Of a stretch of 64,000 nucleotides of DNA, positions 54,553-62,840 are shown one piece after another. The notes under the pieces were generated by a model, which saw only the letters and a list, made by a program, of their open reading frames with translations, ran no database searches and had not been told where the DNA came from. Position numbers and translations under genes: made by a program. Origin of the DNA: JAAYHG01 sp012735455 (lineage in GTDB: Bacteria; Bacillota; DTU030; DUMP01). Numbering within the stretch: position 1 is the stretch's first letter; each line of letters opens with the position of its first letter. The DNA is taken from assembly GCA_050951365.1 (NCBI GenBank), contig JBMNIX010000012.1:120769-184768 (forward strand), given 5' to 3'.

Positions 54553-56327
54553 TGCTAAAGAGCGTAGTGAGTCGCCTTTGGCTTGTCTTGGTGGTTGTGG
54601 TCACGGTGATCCTGCTCGTTCTGGGTCTCCTGCTTTCGCAGCTTTTTGACCGCTTTTATTTCAACCTTCAAGCCCAGAACCTGATTGAGCAGGGTCACAG
54701 CCTGGGTAAGCTGGTCTTGAGTTCGCGCAGTGACGCCCAACTTCTTCACGAGCTTTCACTGGTGGAAGACTTTCTGAATGCCAACGTGGTTATCATGGAC
54801 AAGAGCGGATTGATACAAAGTGCCAGTCCTGGGATGGGTATGCGCCTATGGCGGGGAAGGCGACACCTGTCGCCGCCAGATGCGGCGGCTGTTTTGGCTG
54901 GCAACACTGTTGTCCAGCGCGGTTATCAGCCCGGACTCGACGCCACGGTGCTCACTGTGGCGGTACCGATCAAGGCTGGCAAAGATGTGGTGGGTGCTGT
55001 TTACCTTTACGCTCCCTTGGCGCCCATTACTCAAACCATTGCTGATGTGCGCGGCCTCATCCTCTATGGTATTTTGGGCACCTTGGTGGTGGCAACGGTG
55101 GTAGCCTTCTTCCTCTCGCGCAGCCTATCACGGCCCCTCATTTGCATGGAACAAGCGGCCCAGGCTATGGCTGCCGGTGATTTCACCCCGCGGGTAACTG
55201 TAAACTCTGCAGATGAAGTAGGCCGCTTGGGCGACGCCCTTAACCACCTGGCGCAAGAACTGGCGCGTACGGTGGATGCCTTGGGTGCGGAACGCGACCA
55301 GCTGGCAGGTATCTTAGGCAGTATGACAGACGGGGTGATAACCTTTGACAAAGAGGGGGAGGTGCTGCTTTTTAACCCGCCTGCCCAGGCCTACCTGGCA
55401 CCGTTAGTCGAACTCACCATAGGGCAGCGGCTGGGTACTGACATTTCACTGCCGTCTGTGGAAGAGGCATTTCACCAGGTCTTGGCGACTGGAAAGATGG
55501 CCAGCGCGGAGATTGAGCTTGACAACAGGGCCTTTTCGTGCCGTTTGGCACCCCTTAAGGGAGAACCCCAGGGGAACGTGCGAGGCGTAGTTCTGGTGCT
55601 CCTTGATATGACCCGGGAGCGGCGTCTGGAGGAGATGCGGCGGGAGTTTGTGGCCAACGTTTCCCACGAGCTGAGAACGCCCCTCACTTACCTGCAGGGT
55701 TACACCGAGGCCATCTTGGATGGCCTGGCGGCAGACCCGGCGGAAGAAAAGAAGTACCTGAAGATAATCCTGGATGAAACCCTGCGCCTGCGGCGACTGG
55801 TGAGTGACTTACTGGACTTGAGCCGGATAGAGGCGGGACAAGTTGATCTTCCCCTGGAAGAGGTAAGATTAGTGGAACTTGTAGACCAGGTTCTGCCCAA
55901 GCTCGTACCCATGACCGCGGATAAGAACCTCGAGCTGGTTACCCAGATAGGGCCGGAACTGCCGCCGGTTTGGGGTAATCCTGACCGTCTGCAGCAGGTG
56001 CTGATCAATCTTCTGGATAATGCCCTGCGGCACACGCCTGACGGAGGGCGGGTAACGGTTACAGCCCGCGAAATCGAGGGGAACATGGTGGCTGTCAGTG
56101 TCAGTGATACCGGTTCGGGCGTGCCGCCCGAAGATCTACCCTATCTCTTTGAACGTTTTTACAAGGTGGAGAAAGCTCGTACACGGACCACTGCTGGCAC
56201 AGGAATTGGACTGGCTATTGTGCGGAGCGTAGTAGAAGCACAAGGCGGCCAGGTTTGGGCCGAAAGCAGCCCTGGAGCGGGAACCACAATAACCTTTACC
56301 ATTCCTTGCCGACCCCGTGCTGAATAG
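54552..56327 (+). CDS. Membrane histidine kinase (ResE/PhoR/WalK type)
   Basis: The 591-residue kinase has two membrane helices (about residues 9-31 and 165-190) flanking an external sensor, a HAMP domain (SRPLICMEQAAQAMAAGDFTPR in segments), a PAS domain (about 245-355; ILGSMTDGVITFDKEGEVLLFNPP), HisKA (FVANVSHELRTPLTYLQGY, His near 377) and HATPase with NLLDNALRHTPDGG, VSDTGSGVPPE and TAGTGIGLAIV. It is the partner of the upstream regulator, with one-base stop/start overlap (GTG 54552). Confidence 0.95.
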   Translation: MLKSVVSRLWLVLVVVVTVILLVLGLLLSQLFDRFYFNLQAQNLIEQGHSLGKLVLSSRSDAQLLHELSLVEDFLNANVVIMDKSGLIQSASPGMGMRLWRGRRHLSPPDAAAVLAGNTVVQRGYQPGLDATVLTVAVPIKAGKDVVGAVYLYAPLAPITQTIADVRGLILYGILGTLVVATVVAFFLSRSLSRPLICMEQAAQAMAAGDFTPRVTVNSADEVGRLGDALNHLAQELARTVDALGAERDQLAGILGSMTDGVITFDKEGEVLLFNPPAQAYLAPLVELTIGQRLGTDISLPSVEEAFHQVLATGKMASAEIELDNRAFSCRLAPLKGEPQGNVRGVVLVLLDMTRERRLEEMRREFVANVSHELRTPLTYLQGYTEAILDGLAADPAEEKKYLKIILDETLRLRRLVSDLLDLSRIEAGQVDLPLEEVRLVELVDQVLPKLVPMTADKNLELVTQIGPELPPVWGNPDRLQQVLINLLDNALRHTPDGGRVTVTAREIEGNMVAVSVSDTGSGVPPEDLPYLFERFYKVEKARTRTTAGTGIGLAIVRSVVEAQGGQVWAESSPGAGTTITFTIPCRPRAE

Positions 56328-56424
56328 GAGGAATAGCTTACCGAACGGCGAAATAATAATGTATATAGGGATGATGCCGTGAAGGCAATGCGGCCCGAAG
56401 GCCGCCAGGGAAAGCAGGGTAGCT

Positions 56425-56844
56425 ATGCTGATTGGCGTAATTGATGGACTCGGCGGCGGTATTGGCAGCCAGCTTGTCGCTCAGCTCAGGGGAGATCTCC
56501 GCCCTGGCGAGGAGATCATAGCTTTGGGCACCAATTCTGCTGCCACAGCGGCCATGGTAAAGGCGGGTGCGGCACGGGGTGCCACCGGGGAAAATGCCAT
56601 TCGGATAATGGCGCAGAGGGTAGACATTATCATCGGCCCCCTGGGCATCATAATCCCTAACGCTATGATGGGGGAGATAACGGCGGTTATGGCCGAGGCT
56701 GTGGTAACCAGTCCCGCCAAGAAACTCCTGCTGCCTGTAGCCCAGCCCCACGTGGAGCTGGTAGGGATACGGGCCCAGCCCTTAGGTAGCCTCATCAAGG
56801 CAGCTGCAGAGCAGTTTAAGGCCGTTATGAGAAATGAAAGCTAG
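56425..56844 (+). CDS. DUF3842 family protein
   Basis: The 139-residue protein (MLIGVIDGLGGGIGSQLVAQL, ALGTNSAATAAMVKAGAARGATGENAI in segments, IIGPLGIIIPNAMMGEITA) matches DUF3842, a Rossmann-like Gly-rich protein of Clostridia with no known role. It lies 98 bases after the kinase and before a terminator. Often seen near transport genes; here an ECF S-component follows. Confidence 0.85.
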   Translation: MLIGVIDGLGGGIGSQLVAQLRGDLRPGEEIIALGTNSAATAAMVKAGAARGATGENAIRIMAQRVDIIIGPLGIIIPNAMMGEITAVMAEAVVTSPAKKLLLPVAQPHVELVGIRAQPLGSLIKAAAEQFKAVMRNES

Positions 56845-56876
56845 AAAAAAGGTGAGCTGATAGTTCACGGACCATG

Positions 56877-56913
56877 AAGGCCCGCGACCGGTTCGACAAC
56901 CGGCTCGGGCCTT
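56877..56913 (+). terminator. Hairpin before the ECF gene
   Basis: AAGGCCCG-C-GACCGG pairs with CCGG-C-TCGGGCCTT, followed by ACTTTGT. It is a likely terminator for the DUF3842 transcript, or an attenuator in the ECF leader. Confidence 0.6.
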
Positions 56914-56935
56914 ACTTTGTCCTAGGAGGGTGAAA

Positions 56936-57463
56936 ATGAAAGCACGTTCCCTTGCAGTAGCTGGACTGTTGGTGGCCATGGCGGTAACACTACCCTTGGC
57001 TGCCCATGTAATTAAAGTAGGTGGGCCAGTGCTTCTTCCTATGCACATCCCTATCTTCCTGGCGGGACTGCTGCTCAGCCCAGGCTTGGCGGTGCTAGTG
57101 GGGGTACTCTCGCCCATTGTAAGCTTTCTCCTAACCGGAATGCCCCCTCTCTCTCCACCCATGCTGCCTCTCATGGTAGTGGAGCTTGCCACCTATGCCC
57201 TGGCGCTTTCTTTGCTTACCAGGCATGGTATAACCAATATCTGGGTGAGCCTGCCTGTCACCATGGTGCTAGGGCGGGTTTCCTTAGGACTGGCTGCGGC
57301 TGTGATCGGGCCTCTCTTCAACTTTCATGTGAACCCCGTAATCTACGTCTATGGTGCCTTTATCCAAGGACTTCCCGGCCTGGCCCTGCAGCTGATTAGT
57401 ATCCCGCTTGTAGCAGCGTATCTGAAACGTGCTCACGTAGTAGGTGCTGAACAGCAGTCTTAG
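56936..57463 (+). CDS. ECF transporter S component
   Basis: The 175-residue integral membrane protein has about five or six helices (LAVAGLLVAMAVTLPLAAHVI; MHIPIFLAGLLLSPGLAVLVGVLSPIVSFLLTG in segments; GAFIQGLPGLALQLISIPLVAAYL) with the PMHIP loop typical of substrate-binding ECF subunits of the YkoE/CbrT-like or HMP-related sort. No ATPase or T-component is adjacent, so it would share a general ECF module. The start is ATG 56936; AGGAGG at 56924-56929 is too close to GTG 56930. Confidence 0.85.
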   Translation: MKARSLAVAGLLVAMAVTLPLAAHVIKVGGPVLLPMHIPIFLAGLLLSPGLAVLVGVLSPIVSFLLTGMPPLSPPMLPLMVVELATYALALSLLTRHGITNIWVSLPVTMVLGRVSLGLAAAVIGPLFNFHVNPVIYVYGAFIQGLPGLALQLISIPLVAAYLKRAHVVGAEQQS

Positions 57464-57528
57464 CCCCCGGCCGCCATCCCTATTTGCAGTATACAGCATG
57501 CAATATTATGCAGATATGCAGCCTATTA

Positions 57529-57564
57529 CAGCCAGTGCCGCTGCCGAAGCTGCGGCGCTGGCTG
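57529..57564. repeat. Inverted repeat upstream of leucine dehydrogenase
   Basis: CAGCCAGTGCCGC and GCGGCGCTGGCTG (one G-T pair) flank a loop of about ten bases. It lies 10 bases before the -24 element. It may be a terminator of the ECF gene lacking a T-run or a regulator site. Just upstream are A/T-rich repeats of ATGCA (57498-57520). Confidence 0.55.
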
Positions 57565-57573
57565 CTTGTTGCA

Positions 57574-57589
57574 TGGCATGCTTCTTGCA
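57574..57589 (+). promoter_or_regulatory. Sigma-54 (-24/-12) promoter of leucine dehydrogenase
   Basis: TGGCATGCTTCTTGCA matches TGGCAC-N5-TTGCA with the GG-N10-GC spacing. It lies 132 bases before the start codon. In Bacillus, leucine dehydrogenase (bcd) is also under sigma-L (sigma-54). Confidence 0.82.
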
Positions 57590-57720
57590 TTAATTTCAGA
57601 TAAGAGATAAGGGCCTCTAGGCCAAGAAAAGGGGAAATTAAGTGAAGGGGGAATGTCCCGAAAAAAACCATACAATTGCCAAGATTGCCCGGTTAAGAAT
57701 AAGAAGGGGGAGGAAGAATC

Positions 57721-58784
57721 GTGGAGCTATTTAAGTACATGGCCCAAGATGATTATGAGCAGGTGGTTTTCGGTTATGACCGTGTATCCGGTCTTAAAAC
57801 CATCATTGTCCTCCATGATACAACGTTAGGACCGGCCCTGGGTGGCCTGCGTATCTGGCCTTATAAGTGCGAGGAAGATGCCTTGGTAGATGCGCTGCGA
57901 CTTGCTCGAGGGATGACGTATAAGAACTCTGCCATGGGACTCAATTATGGCGGCGGCAAAGCCGTGATGATCGCAGACCCGAAGAAGGACAAGACCGAAG
58001 AACTGTTCCGGGCGTTCGGCCGCTTTGTGCACAGCTTAGGTGGCAGGTATATCACGGCCGAAGACGTGGGGTGTGCGGCAGAGGACATGGGTATAATCCG
58101 CCAGGAGACCCCCTATGTAGGCGGACTACCAGACGTAAGTGGTAACCCCTCCACAGTAACGGCCTTTGGTGTCTTCCGGGCCATGATGGCGGCGGCAAAA
58201 CACGCCTTCGGCAGCGATGACCTCAAGGGGAAAAAGGTTGCCGTGCAAGGCGCGGGCAACGTGGGGCAAAGCTTGATTAAACACCTGATTGAAGCGGGGG
58301 CCACGGTGTATGTCAGCGATATTTTCCCCGAGAAGGTGGACCAGGCAGTGAATCTAGGGGCCCAGGCTGTAGAGAGTGACAAGATCTTTGATCAGGACTG
58401 CGATATCTTTGCCCCCTGTGCCCTAGGAGCCATCTTGAACGACGATACCATCCCCCGGCTTAAGGCCAAAGTTATCTGCGGCTCAGCGAACAACCAGCTC
58501 TTGGAGCCGCGCCACGGGCTGCTTTAGCGGAGCGGGGCATTCTTTATGCACCGGACTTCATAGCTAACGGCGGCGGGGTTATCAACGTGGCGCAGGAACT
58601 CTCAGAGGGCGGGTACTGTGAGAAGCGAGCCTTGGCAAAGGCGGCCCAAATTTACGATATCATGACCCGTGTTTTTGCCATAGCCAAGGAGCGCAACATT
58701 TACCCTCATGAGGCGGCGGACTTCCTGGCGGAGGAGCGCATTAGGAAAGCCCTGGAACAGAAGAAGATGTATCTTCCCAAATAA
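57721..58784 (+). CDS. Leucine dehydrogenase (frameshifted)
   Basis: This NAD-dependent enzyme deaminates branched-chain amino acids. The first frame (57721-58527) reads FKYMAQDDYEQVVFGYD, HDTTLGPALGGLRIWPY, the catalytic Lys in GGGKAVMIADP and the NAD site VAVQGAGNVGQSLIKHL. It then breaks at GGG 58516-58518; adding one G gives RHGAALAERGILYAPDFIANGGGVINVAQEL and carries on to 58784, for about 354 residues, the normal length. The start is GTG 57721 after GGGGGAGG. One lesion in otherwise conserved coding sequence suggests a sequencing error. It supplies 2-oxo acids for branched-chain catabolism, in line with the acyl-CoA genes at 26-34 kb. Confidence 0.9.
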
Positions 58785-58798
58785 GGGCGACGAGTCAA

Positions 58799-58839
58799 GC
58801 ACCGGCTAGCTGGAGAATCCAGCTAGCCGGTGCGTTTTT
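58799..58839 (+). terminator. Terminator of leucine dehydrogenase gene
   Basis: GCACCGGCTAGCTGG pairs exactly with CCAGCTAGCCGGTGC around AGAAT, followed by GTTTTTC. Confidence 0.92.
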
Positions 58840-58863
58840 CCGTTAATGTTCTGGGCATAAAAA

Positions 58864-58895
58864 CAAGCCCCAGCAGCTTGCACTGCTAGGGCTTG
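58864..58895 (-). terminator. Terminator of the DUF2680 gene
   Basis: On the minus strand CAAGCCC-T-AGCAG pairs with CTGCT-G-GGGCTTG, followed by TTTTTATG. Confidence 0.82.
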
Positions 58896-58921
58896 CGGAA
58901 GGTTTTGGGGGAGATCAGGTC

Positions 58922-59311
58922 TCAACTTTGAACCGCTGGTTCCGGGGCGTCTGGGCCAAGGCCAGGACCGCTACCGTTACCCCAGCGGGCTGGGCCGCGA
59001 CCAAAACCTGCGTCAGCGCCAGGCTTGCCGTGGCAGCAACCGCCGCCCATGCCGGGGCCGTGCTGGAAACCGTTTTCCTTCTGCCACTCGTAGACCTCAT
59101 CAATGTGGTCCTTGGCGATCTCAGCCTGATCTTCTGTGATCTGGCCTAGTTTAACCCGCCTGTCCAGGATTTGCTTTTTTAGGTCCACCATTTCCTGGTA
59201 GAGGGTGGCCAGGCCCTCATCCACGCTGACGGTGTCTGTCGCCGCTAGGGCTGGGACTGCAGCCAGGGCCAGCACCAACACTGCAAGGCCAAGGGCAAGA
59301 TACCTGTTCAC
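58922..59311 (-). CDS. DUF2680-type secreted protein
   Basis: The 129-residue protein has a signal peptide (RYLALGLAVLVLALAAVPALAA), a helical DUF2680 part (LYQEMVDLKKQILDRRVKLGQITEDQAEIAKDHIDEVYEW in segments) and a Gly/Cys/His-rich tail (GMGGGCCHGKPG). The tail could bind metal. The start is GTG 59311 after AAAGGAGG. Function unknown; relatives (YckD-like) occur in Bacillus and Clostridia. Confidence 0.85.
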   Translation of the reverse strand: MNRYLALGLAVLVLALAAVPALAATDTVSVDEGLATLYQEMVDLKKQILDRRVKLGQITEDQAEIAKDHIDEVYEWQKENGFQHGPGMGGGCCHGKPGADAGFGRGPARWGNGSGPGLGPDAPEPAVQS

Positions 59312-59482
59312 TTGATGCGCCTCCTTTAGGTCAGTTGTTTATTACGCTTTCATTATAGCCGCCGGTTTTGATGAGAGTGTGGGGAAGATATGAAGAAACC
59401 ATGAAGGTTTTCGGAGAATAGCTGAAGAAGGTGACCAATAGGATAGTAGGAGGAACACAGCGGCTGTAAAGGAGGGAATCTG

Positions 59483-60964
59483 GTGCGGCAGAGGAGAAGC
59501 TGCAGGCTTTTTATCAGTGCTGCGATAGTGTTTCTGGCGGTGTTAGCGGCGACCTTTTACCTGGGCCACCTAGCGGGCGATGGACCGCTACTGCCGCCCC
59601 CAGTTCTACCCGAGCTGGATGCTTTTGTCCCTGCGTTTTACGATTTGCAGCTGTCTTTAGAGCCAGAGATTGCAACCCTCCATGGTGTGAGCCGGGTGGC
59701 TTACACAAATAACGAGGATGTATCCTTGGGGGAACTGTACTTTCACCTTTACCCCAACGCGGAGATTTTTTCCGCGGCCGCTGAACGGCCCGGGAGGCTC
59801 ACCGTGCAGGGCGTGAGGTTGGATGAACGGCCGCTTTCTTTTTCCACTGCGGGCACCTTGCTTAAAATACCTTTGCCAGTGAACCTGGCGCCAGGGGAAA
59901 AAGCCGCCCTTGAACTGACTTGGGATCTGGTTATTCCTGATTACCCCGGGCGGCTCGGGGAAAAGGACGGTGTTATTAGCCTGGGAAATTGGTATCCTAT
60001 CCTGGCGGTTTATGATGAAGAAGGCTGGCACCTGGACCCCTACATCGAGCGGGGGGACCCGTTTTACAGCGATGTGGGCTGTTACCGGGTGCGATTGCGC
60101 CTGCCGGATGCTTATCGTGCGGCCGCCACCGGGAACCTGCGTTCTGCCCGCGATCTGCCTGGTCCCAGCAAGGAGATGGCTTGGGAAAGCGGCATAGTGC
60201 GCGATTTTGCCCTGGCCTTAAGTCCCCATTACCGGACACTTACCGACAAGACAGGTCCGGTGCTGGTACAGTCGTACTTTCCAGCCGATAAGAAAGAAGG
60301 GGGCCGCGTGGCCTTAAATGCTGGTTGTGCGGCCCTGGAGTTTTTCAGCCAGACTTTTGGTCCTTATCCGTATGACCAGTTCACTCTGGCTGCCACCGGG
60401 TTTTACCAAGGCGGCATGGAGTATCCCAATATCGTCTTTCTCTCACAACAGTTTTACGGGCCCGAGGATGCTGAGACCCTAGAGTACGTGGCCGTGCACG
60501 AAACGGCGCACCAATGGTGGTACGGTGTGGTGGGGAACAATCAGGTGGTGGAGGCCTGGTTGGACGAGGGACTAACAGAGTTTAGTACCCTGCTTTTTTA
60601 CGAGAAAGAACGGGGCGGAGGCCGGGGGCAGACCAGTGCAGTCCTCAGCCTCTACGAAGCCTACCGTCAGGCCAACGGTGACGGTGCTATTCTCCAGCGT
60701 TTGGATGAATTCCCCAGCGAGCTGGCATACAACGCCCTGGTGTATGGTAAAGGGTGCATGCTGTTTCTGGCTTTGCGTGAGAAGCTGGGGGAGGATGTTT
60801 TGCTTAAAGTCCTGCGGGAGTACTACCAGCGTTATGCGTACCGAACTGCAACCACCGCAGATTTCATTCGCGTGGCGCAAGAAGTAAGCAGCCTTGAATT
60901 GGCAGGCTTCTTCCAGCACTGGCTGCACAATGGAGATAACACTCAGCGGCGTTCTGCCTCTTGA
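59483..60964 (+). CDS. M1-family zinc metallopeptidase, membrane-anchored
   Basis: The 493-residue protein has an N-terminal helix (FISAAIVFLAVLAATFYLG), an N-terminal beta domain, the exopeptidase-like GGMEYPNIVFL, and the Zn site VAVHETAHQWWYGVVGNNQVVEAWLDEGLTEF (HExxH with the third ligand Glu 19 residues later; in segments). The enzyme acts outside the cell and probably trims peptides. The start is GTG 59483 after AAGGAGGG. It stands with a YfcC transporter and an M20 amidohydrolase, suggesting peptide scavenging. Confidence 0.92.
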   Translation: MRQRRSCRLFISAAIVFLAVLAATFYLGHLAGDGPLLPPPVLPELDAFVPAFYDLQLSLEPEIATLHGVSRVAYTNNEDVSLGELYFHLYPNAEIFSAAAERPGRLTVQGVRLDERPLSFSTAGTLLKIPLPVNLAPGEKAALELTWDLVIPDYPGRLGEKDGVISLGNWYPILAVYDEEGWHLDPYIERGDPFYSDVGCYRVRLRLPDAYRAAATGNLRSARDLPGPSKEMAWESGIVRDFALALSPHYRTLTDKTGPVLVQSYFPADKKEGGRVALNAGCAALEFFSQTFGPYPYDQFTLAATGFYQGGMEYPNIVFLSQQFYGPEDAETLEYVAVHETAHQWWYGVVGNNQVVEAWLDEGLTEFSTLLFYEKERGGGRGQTSAVLSLYEAYRQANGDGAILQRLDEFPSELAYNALVYGKGCMLFLALREKLGEDVLLKVLREYYQRYAYRTATTADFIRVAQEVSSLELAGFFQHWLHNGDNTQRRSAS

Positions 60965-60976
60965 TTGTAGACGAGA

Positions 60977-61008
60977 AAAGCCGCCCCCTGTTTTTGTGGG
61001 GCGGCTTT
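60977..61008. terminator. Bidirectional terminator
   Basis: AAAGCCGCCCC pairs with GGGGCGGCTTT between the converging peptidase and transporter genes. Confidence 0.82.
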
Positions 61009-61055
61009 GAAGCTTGATGGGGTAGTGTGGCTTTCCAGCGTTGCCAGTACCTGGA

Positions 61056-62465
61056 TCAGGGTCCCCAGTTGAACATAACACCTAAAGTCAAGGTAACAAA
61101 GCCGATGAGGAAAAACTTAAGGAGAAGCGGCCAGACCCAGCGGACATAGCGCTCGTAAGGCACTCCGGCGATACCCAGCGAGGCCATTACCGTAGACGCA
61201 GTCGGAATGATGATGTTGCTGAAACCATCACCGAACTGGAAGGCCTGACAGGCCACTTGCCGCGAGATGCCGGCAATATCGGCCAAAGGTACCATAATTG
61301 GCATAACCGTGACAGCCTGGCCGGAGCCAGAGGGGATGAAGAAGTTAATCACGATGTTAGCAACGTACATGAGGTTGGCACCGATGAGCGGGCCCACCGC
61401 TGTAATAGGGAGGGAGAGCCAGTAAATAACCGTGTCGATGATGTTGCCCTGCTGCATAACAACAGAGATACTACGGGCCATACCGATGACCAGAGCGGCG
61501 TAGGCCATGCCGCTGCAACCTTTCACAAAGGTGCGGGCGGTGCCGTTCACTCCTAAACCACCCACTAAGCCGATTATCACGGCTGCGGCCAGGAAAATGG
61601 CCGAGAACTGCGAGATACCCCAACCAAGATTAACTGCACCGTAGGTCAAGAGACCAAAGGCTGCAAATGCTATAACCGCAATGATCGCGTGTGTCGTGGT
61701 GAAAGGAGCCAAGTCTTCCAGGATGTCCACATTATCATGCTCTGTTTCCAGGTCGTAGGTCAAACTGGCGGTGGGATCCTTTTTAATCTTGTTAGCGTAG
61801 CGGATGATGTGTTGCAGTGTCAAGAGGAGGCAGATGATCTGCAGCAGTATACGCACACCTAAGCCGGTGAACTTAGGTATTTCCGCGATAGTATGGGCAA
61901 TACCAATGGTGAAAACGTTGGCAAAACCTACATTGAATCCGGAGTAAGCCCCGAGGTAGATTATGCTGAAACCAACCAGAGGATCATAACCAAGCCCTTT
62001 GGCGAGGGCGATGCCCACTGGAATCAGTGCCACCACTGGGTTGGCAAAGGCGCCGGTGGCACCACCCAGGGACATGATGGTGGTCACCAAAATCAAGGCT
62101 ATTACCTCTTTGCCTTTGAGGGCGTTAGACATATGTGCCAGACCCAATTTCATGGTGCCAGTGTCTTCCAACATCTTCAACATACCGCCGATAAAGAACA
62201 CCATGAAGATCATGGTAGCTGCTTGTTCCCAGCCGGAAACTACGGCGGTAAAGATGTCGGCTATGCCCTGGGGATTGGGCTCAATGGCATGATAACTATT
62301 GGGTACTACGAGGGTGCGCCCGGTAACGGGATCTTCAGCGCGGTCAAATTGACCCGCCGGGATGACCCAGGTTAGAAGGGCCATAATGACAGTGATGATA
62401 AAAAGCAGTGCGAATACGTGCGGAACCTTGGATGGTGTTGACTTTTTCGCCTGTGGTGTTGCCAC
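61056..62465 (-). CDS. YfcC-family transporter
   Basis: The 469-residue permease has about twelve helices and the YfcC pattern: PHVFALLFIITVIMALLTWVIPAGQFDR at the start (in segments), FMVFFIGGMLKMLEDTGTM, GATGAFANPVVALIPVG, GFSIIYLGAYSGFNVGFANVFTIGIAH and FFIPSGSGQAVTVMPIMVPLAD. Relatives take up C4-dicarboxylates, arginine/ornithine or short-chain fatty acids; the substrate here is unknown. The start is GTG 62465 after AAAAGGAGG. It is divergent from the M20 gene; the pair may import and hydrolyse an N-acyl amino acid (inference). Confidence 0.9.
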   Translation of the reverse strand: MATPQAKKSTPSKVPHVFALLFIITVIMALLTWVIPAGQFDRAEDPVTGRTLVVPNSYHAIEPNPQGIADIFTAVVSGWEQAATMIFMVFFIGGMLKMLEDTGTMKLGLAHMSNALKGKEVIALILVTTIMSLGGATGAFANPVVALIPVGIALAKGLGYDPLVGFSIIYLGAYSGFNVGFANVFTIGIAHTIAEIPKFTGLGVRILLQIICLLLTLQHIIRYANKIKKDPTASLTYDLETEHDNVDILEDLAPFTTTHAIIAVIAFAAFGLLTYGAVNLGWGISQFSAIFLAAAVIIGLVGGLGVNGTARTFVKGCSGMAYAALVIGMARSISVVMQQGNIIDTVIYWLSLPITAVGPLIGANLMYVANIVINFFIPSGSGQAVTVMPIMVPLADIAGISRQVACQAFQFGDGFSNIIIPTASTVMASLGIAGVPYERYVRWVWPLLLKFFLIGFVTLTLGVMFNWGP

Positions 62466-62714
62466 TTAAATCCTCCTTTTGTTTTCAATTTACGGAAAGC
62501 CTACACAGCTGATAGAGGGCTTTGCTCCTTTTGATATCTAATTCACGATTAGTCCAGAGTGAGCCCAAGCCCATCTTCCCCAATATCTGCAATTCTGCGT
62601 CCTCTTATGCAAATCCTGCCCCCTTTAATAGTCGCGCTAGTAATATCTTAAGAAGCAATTCGAAAAAAGAGAAGAAAATGTCACGGTAAGGGGAATTGGA
62701 ACCATCCCTCGTTT

Positions 62715-62744
62715 TTGACCAGGGTTTAACAAATGTGGTATACT
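62715..62744 (+). promoter_or_regulatory. Sigma-A promoter of the M20 amidohydrolase
   Basis: TTGACC, 18 bases and TATACT, ending about 95 bases before the start codon. The rest of the 62466-62840 gap shows no gene and no other clear element. Confidence 0.7.
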
Positions 62745-62840
62745 GAGGACGTGATCTGCAAGGCCGAAGGCGGGCAGAATATCTAGACAGGTTATGGCCT
62801 TTTCCTCTTGCAGCTCCAGAACGAAAAGGAGGAAAAATTG

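Noticed and set aside
57721..58784. Programmed frameshifting in leucine dehydrogenase
   Set aside because: There is no slippery heptamer or downstream structure, and a truncated product would lose part of the NAD-binding domain; a missing G in a GGG run is simpler.
61893..62375. 160-residue plus-strand frame inside the YfcC gene
   Set aside because: It is antisense to a clearly conserved membrane protein and has no ribosome site or domain.
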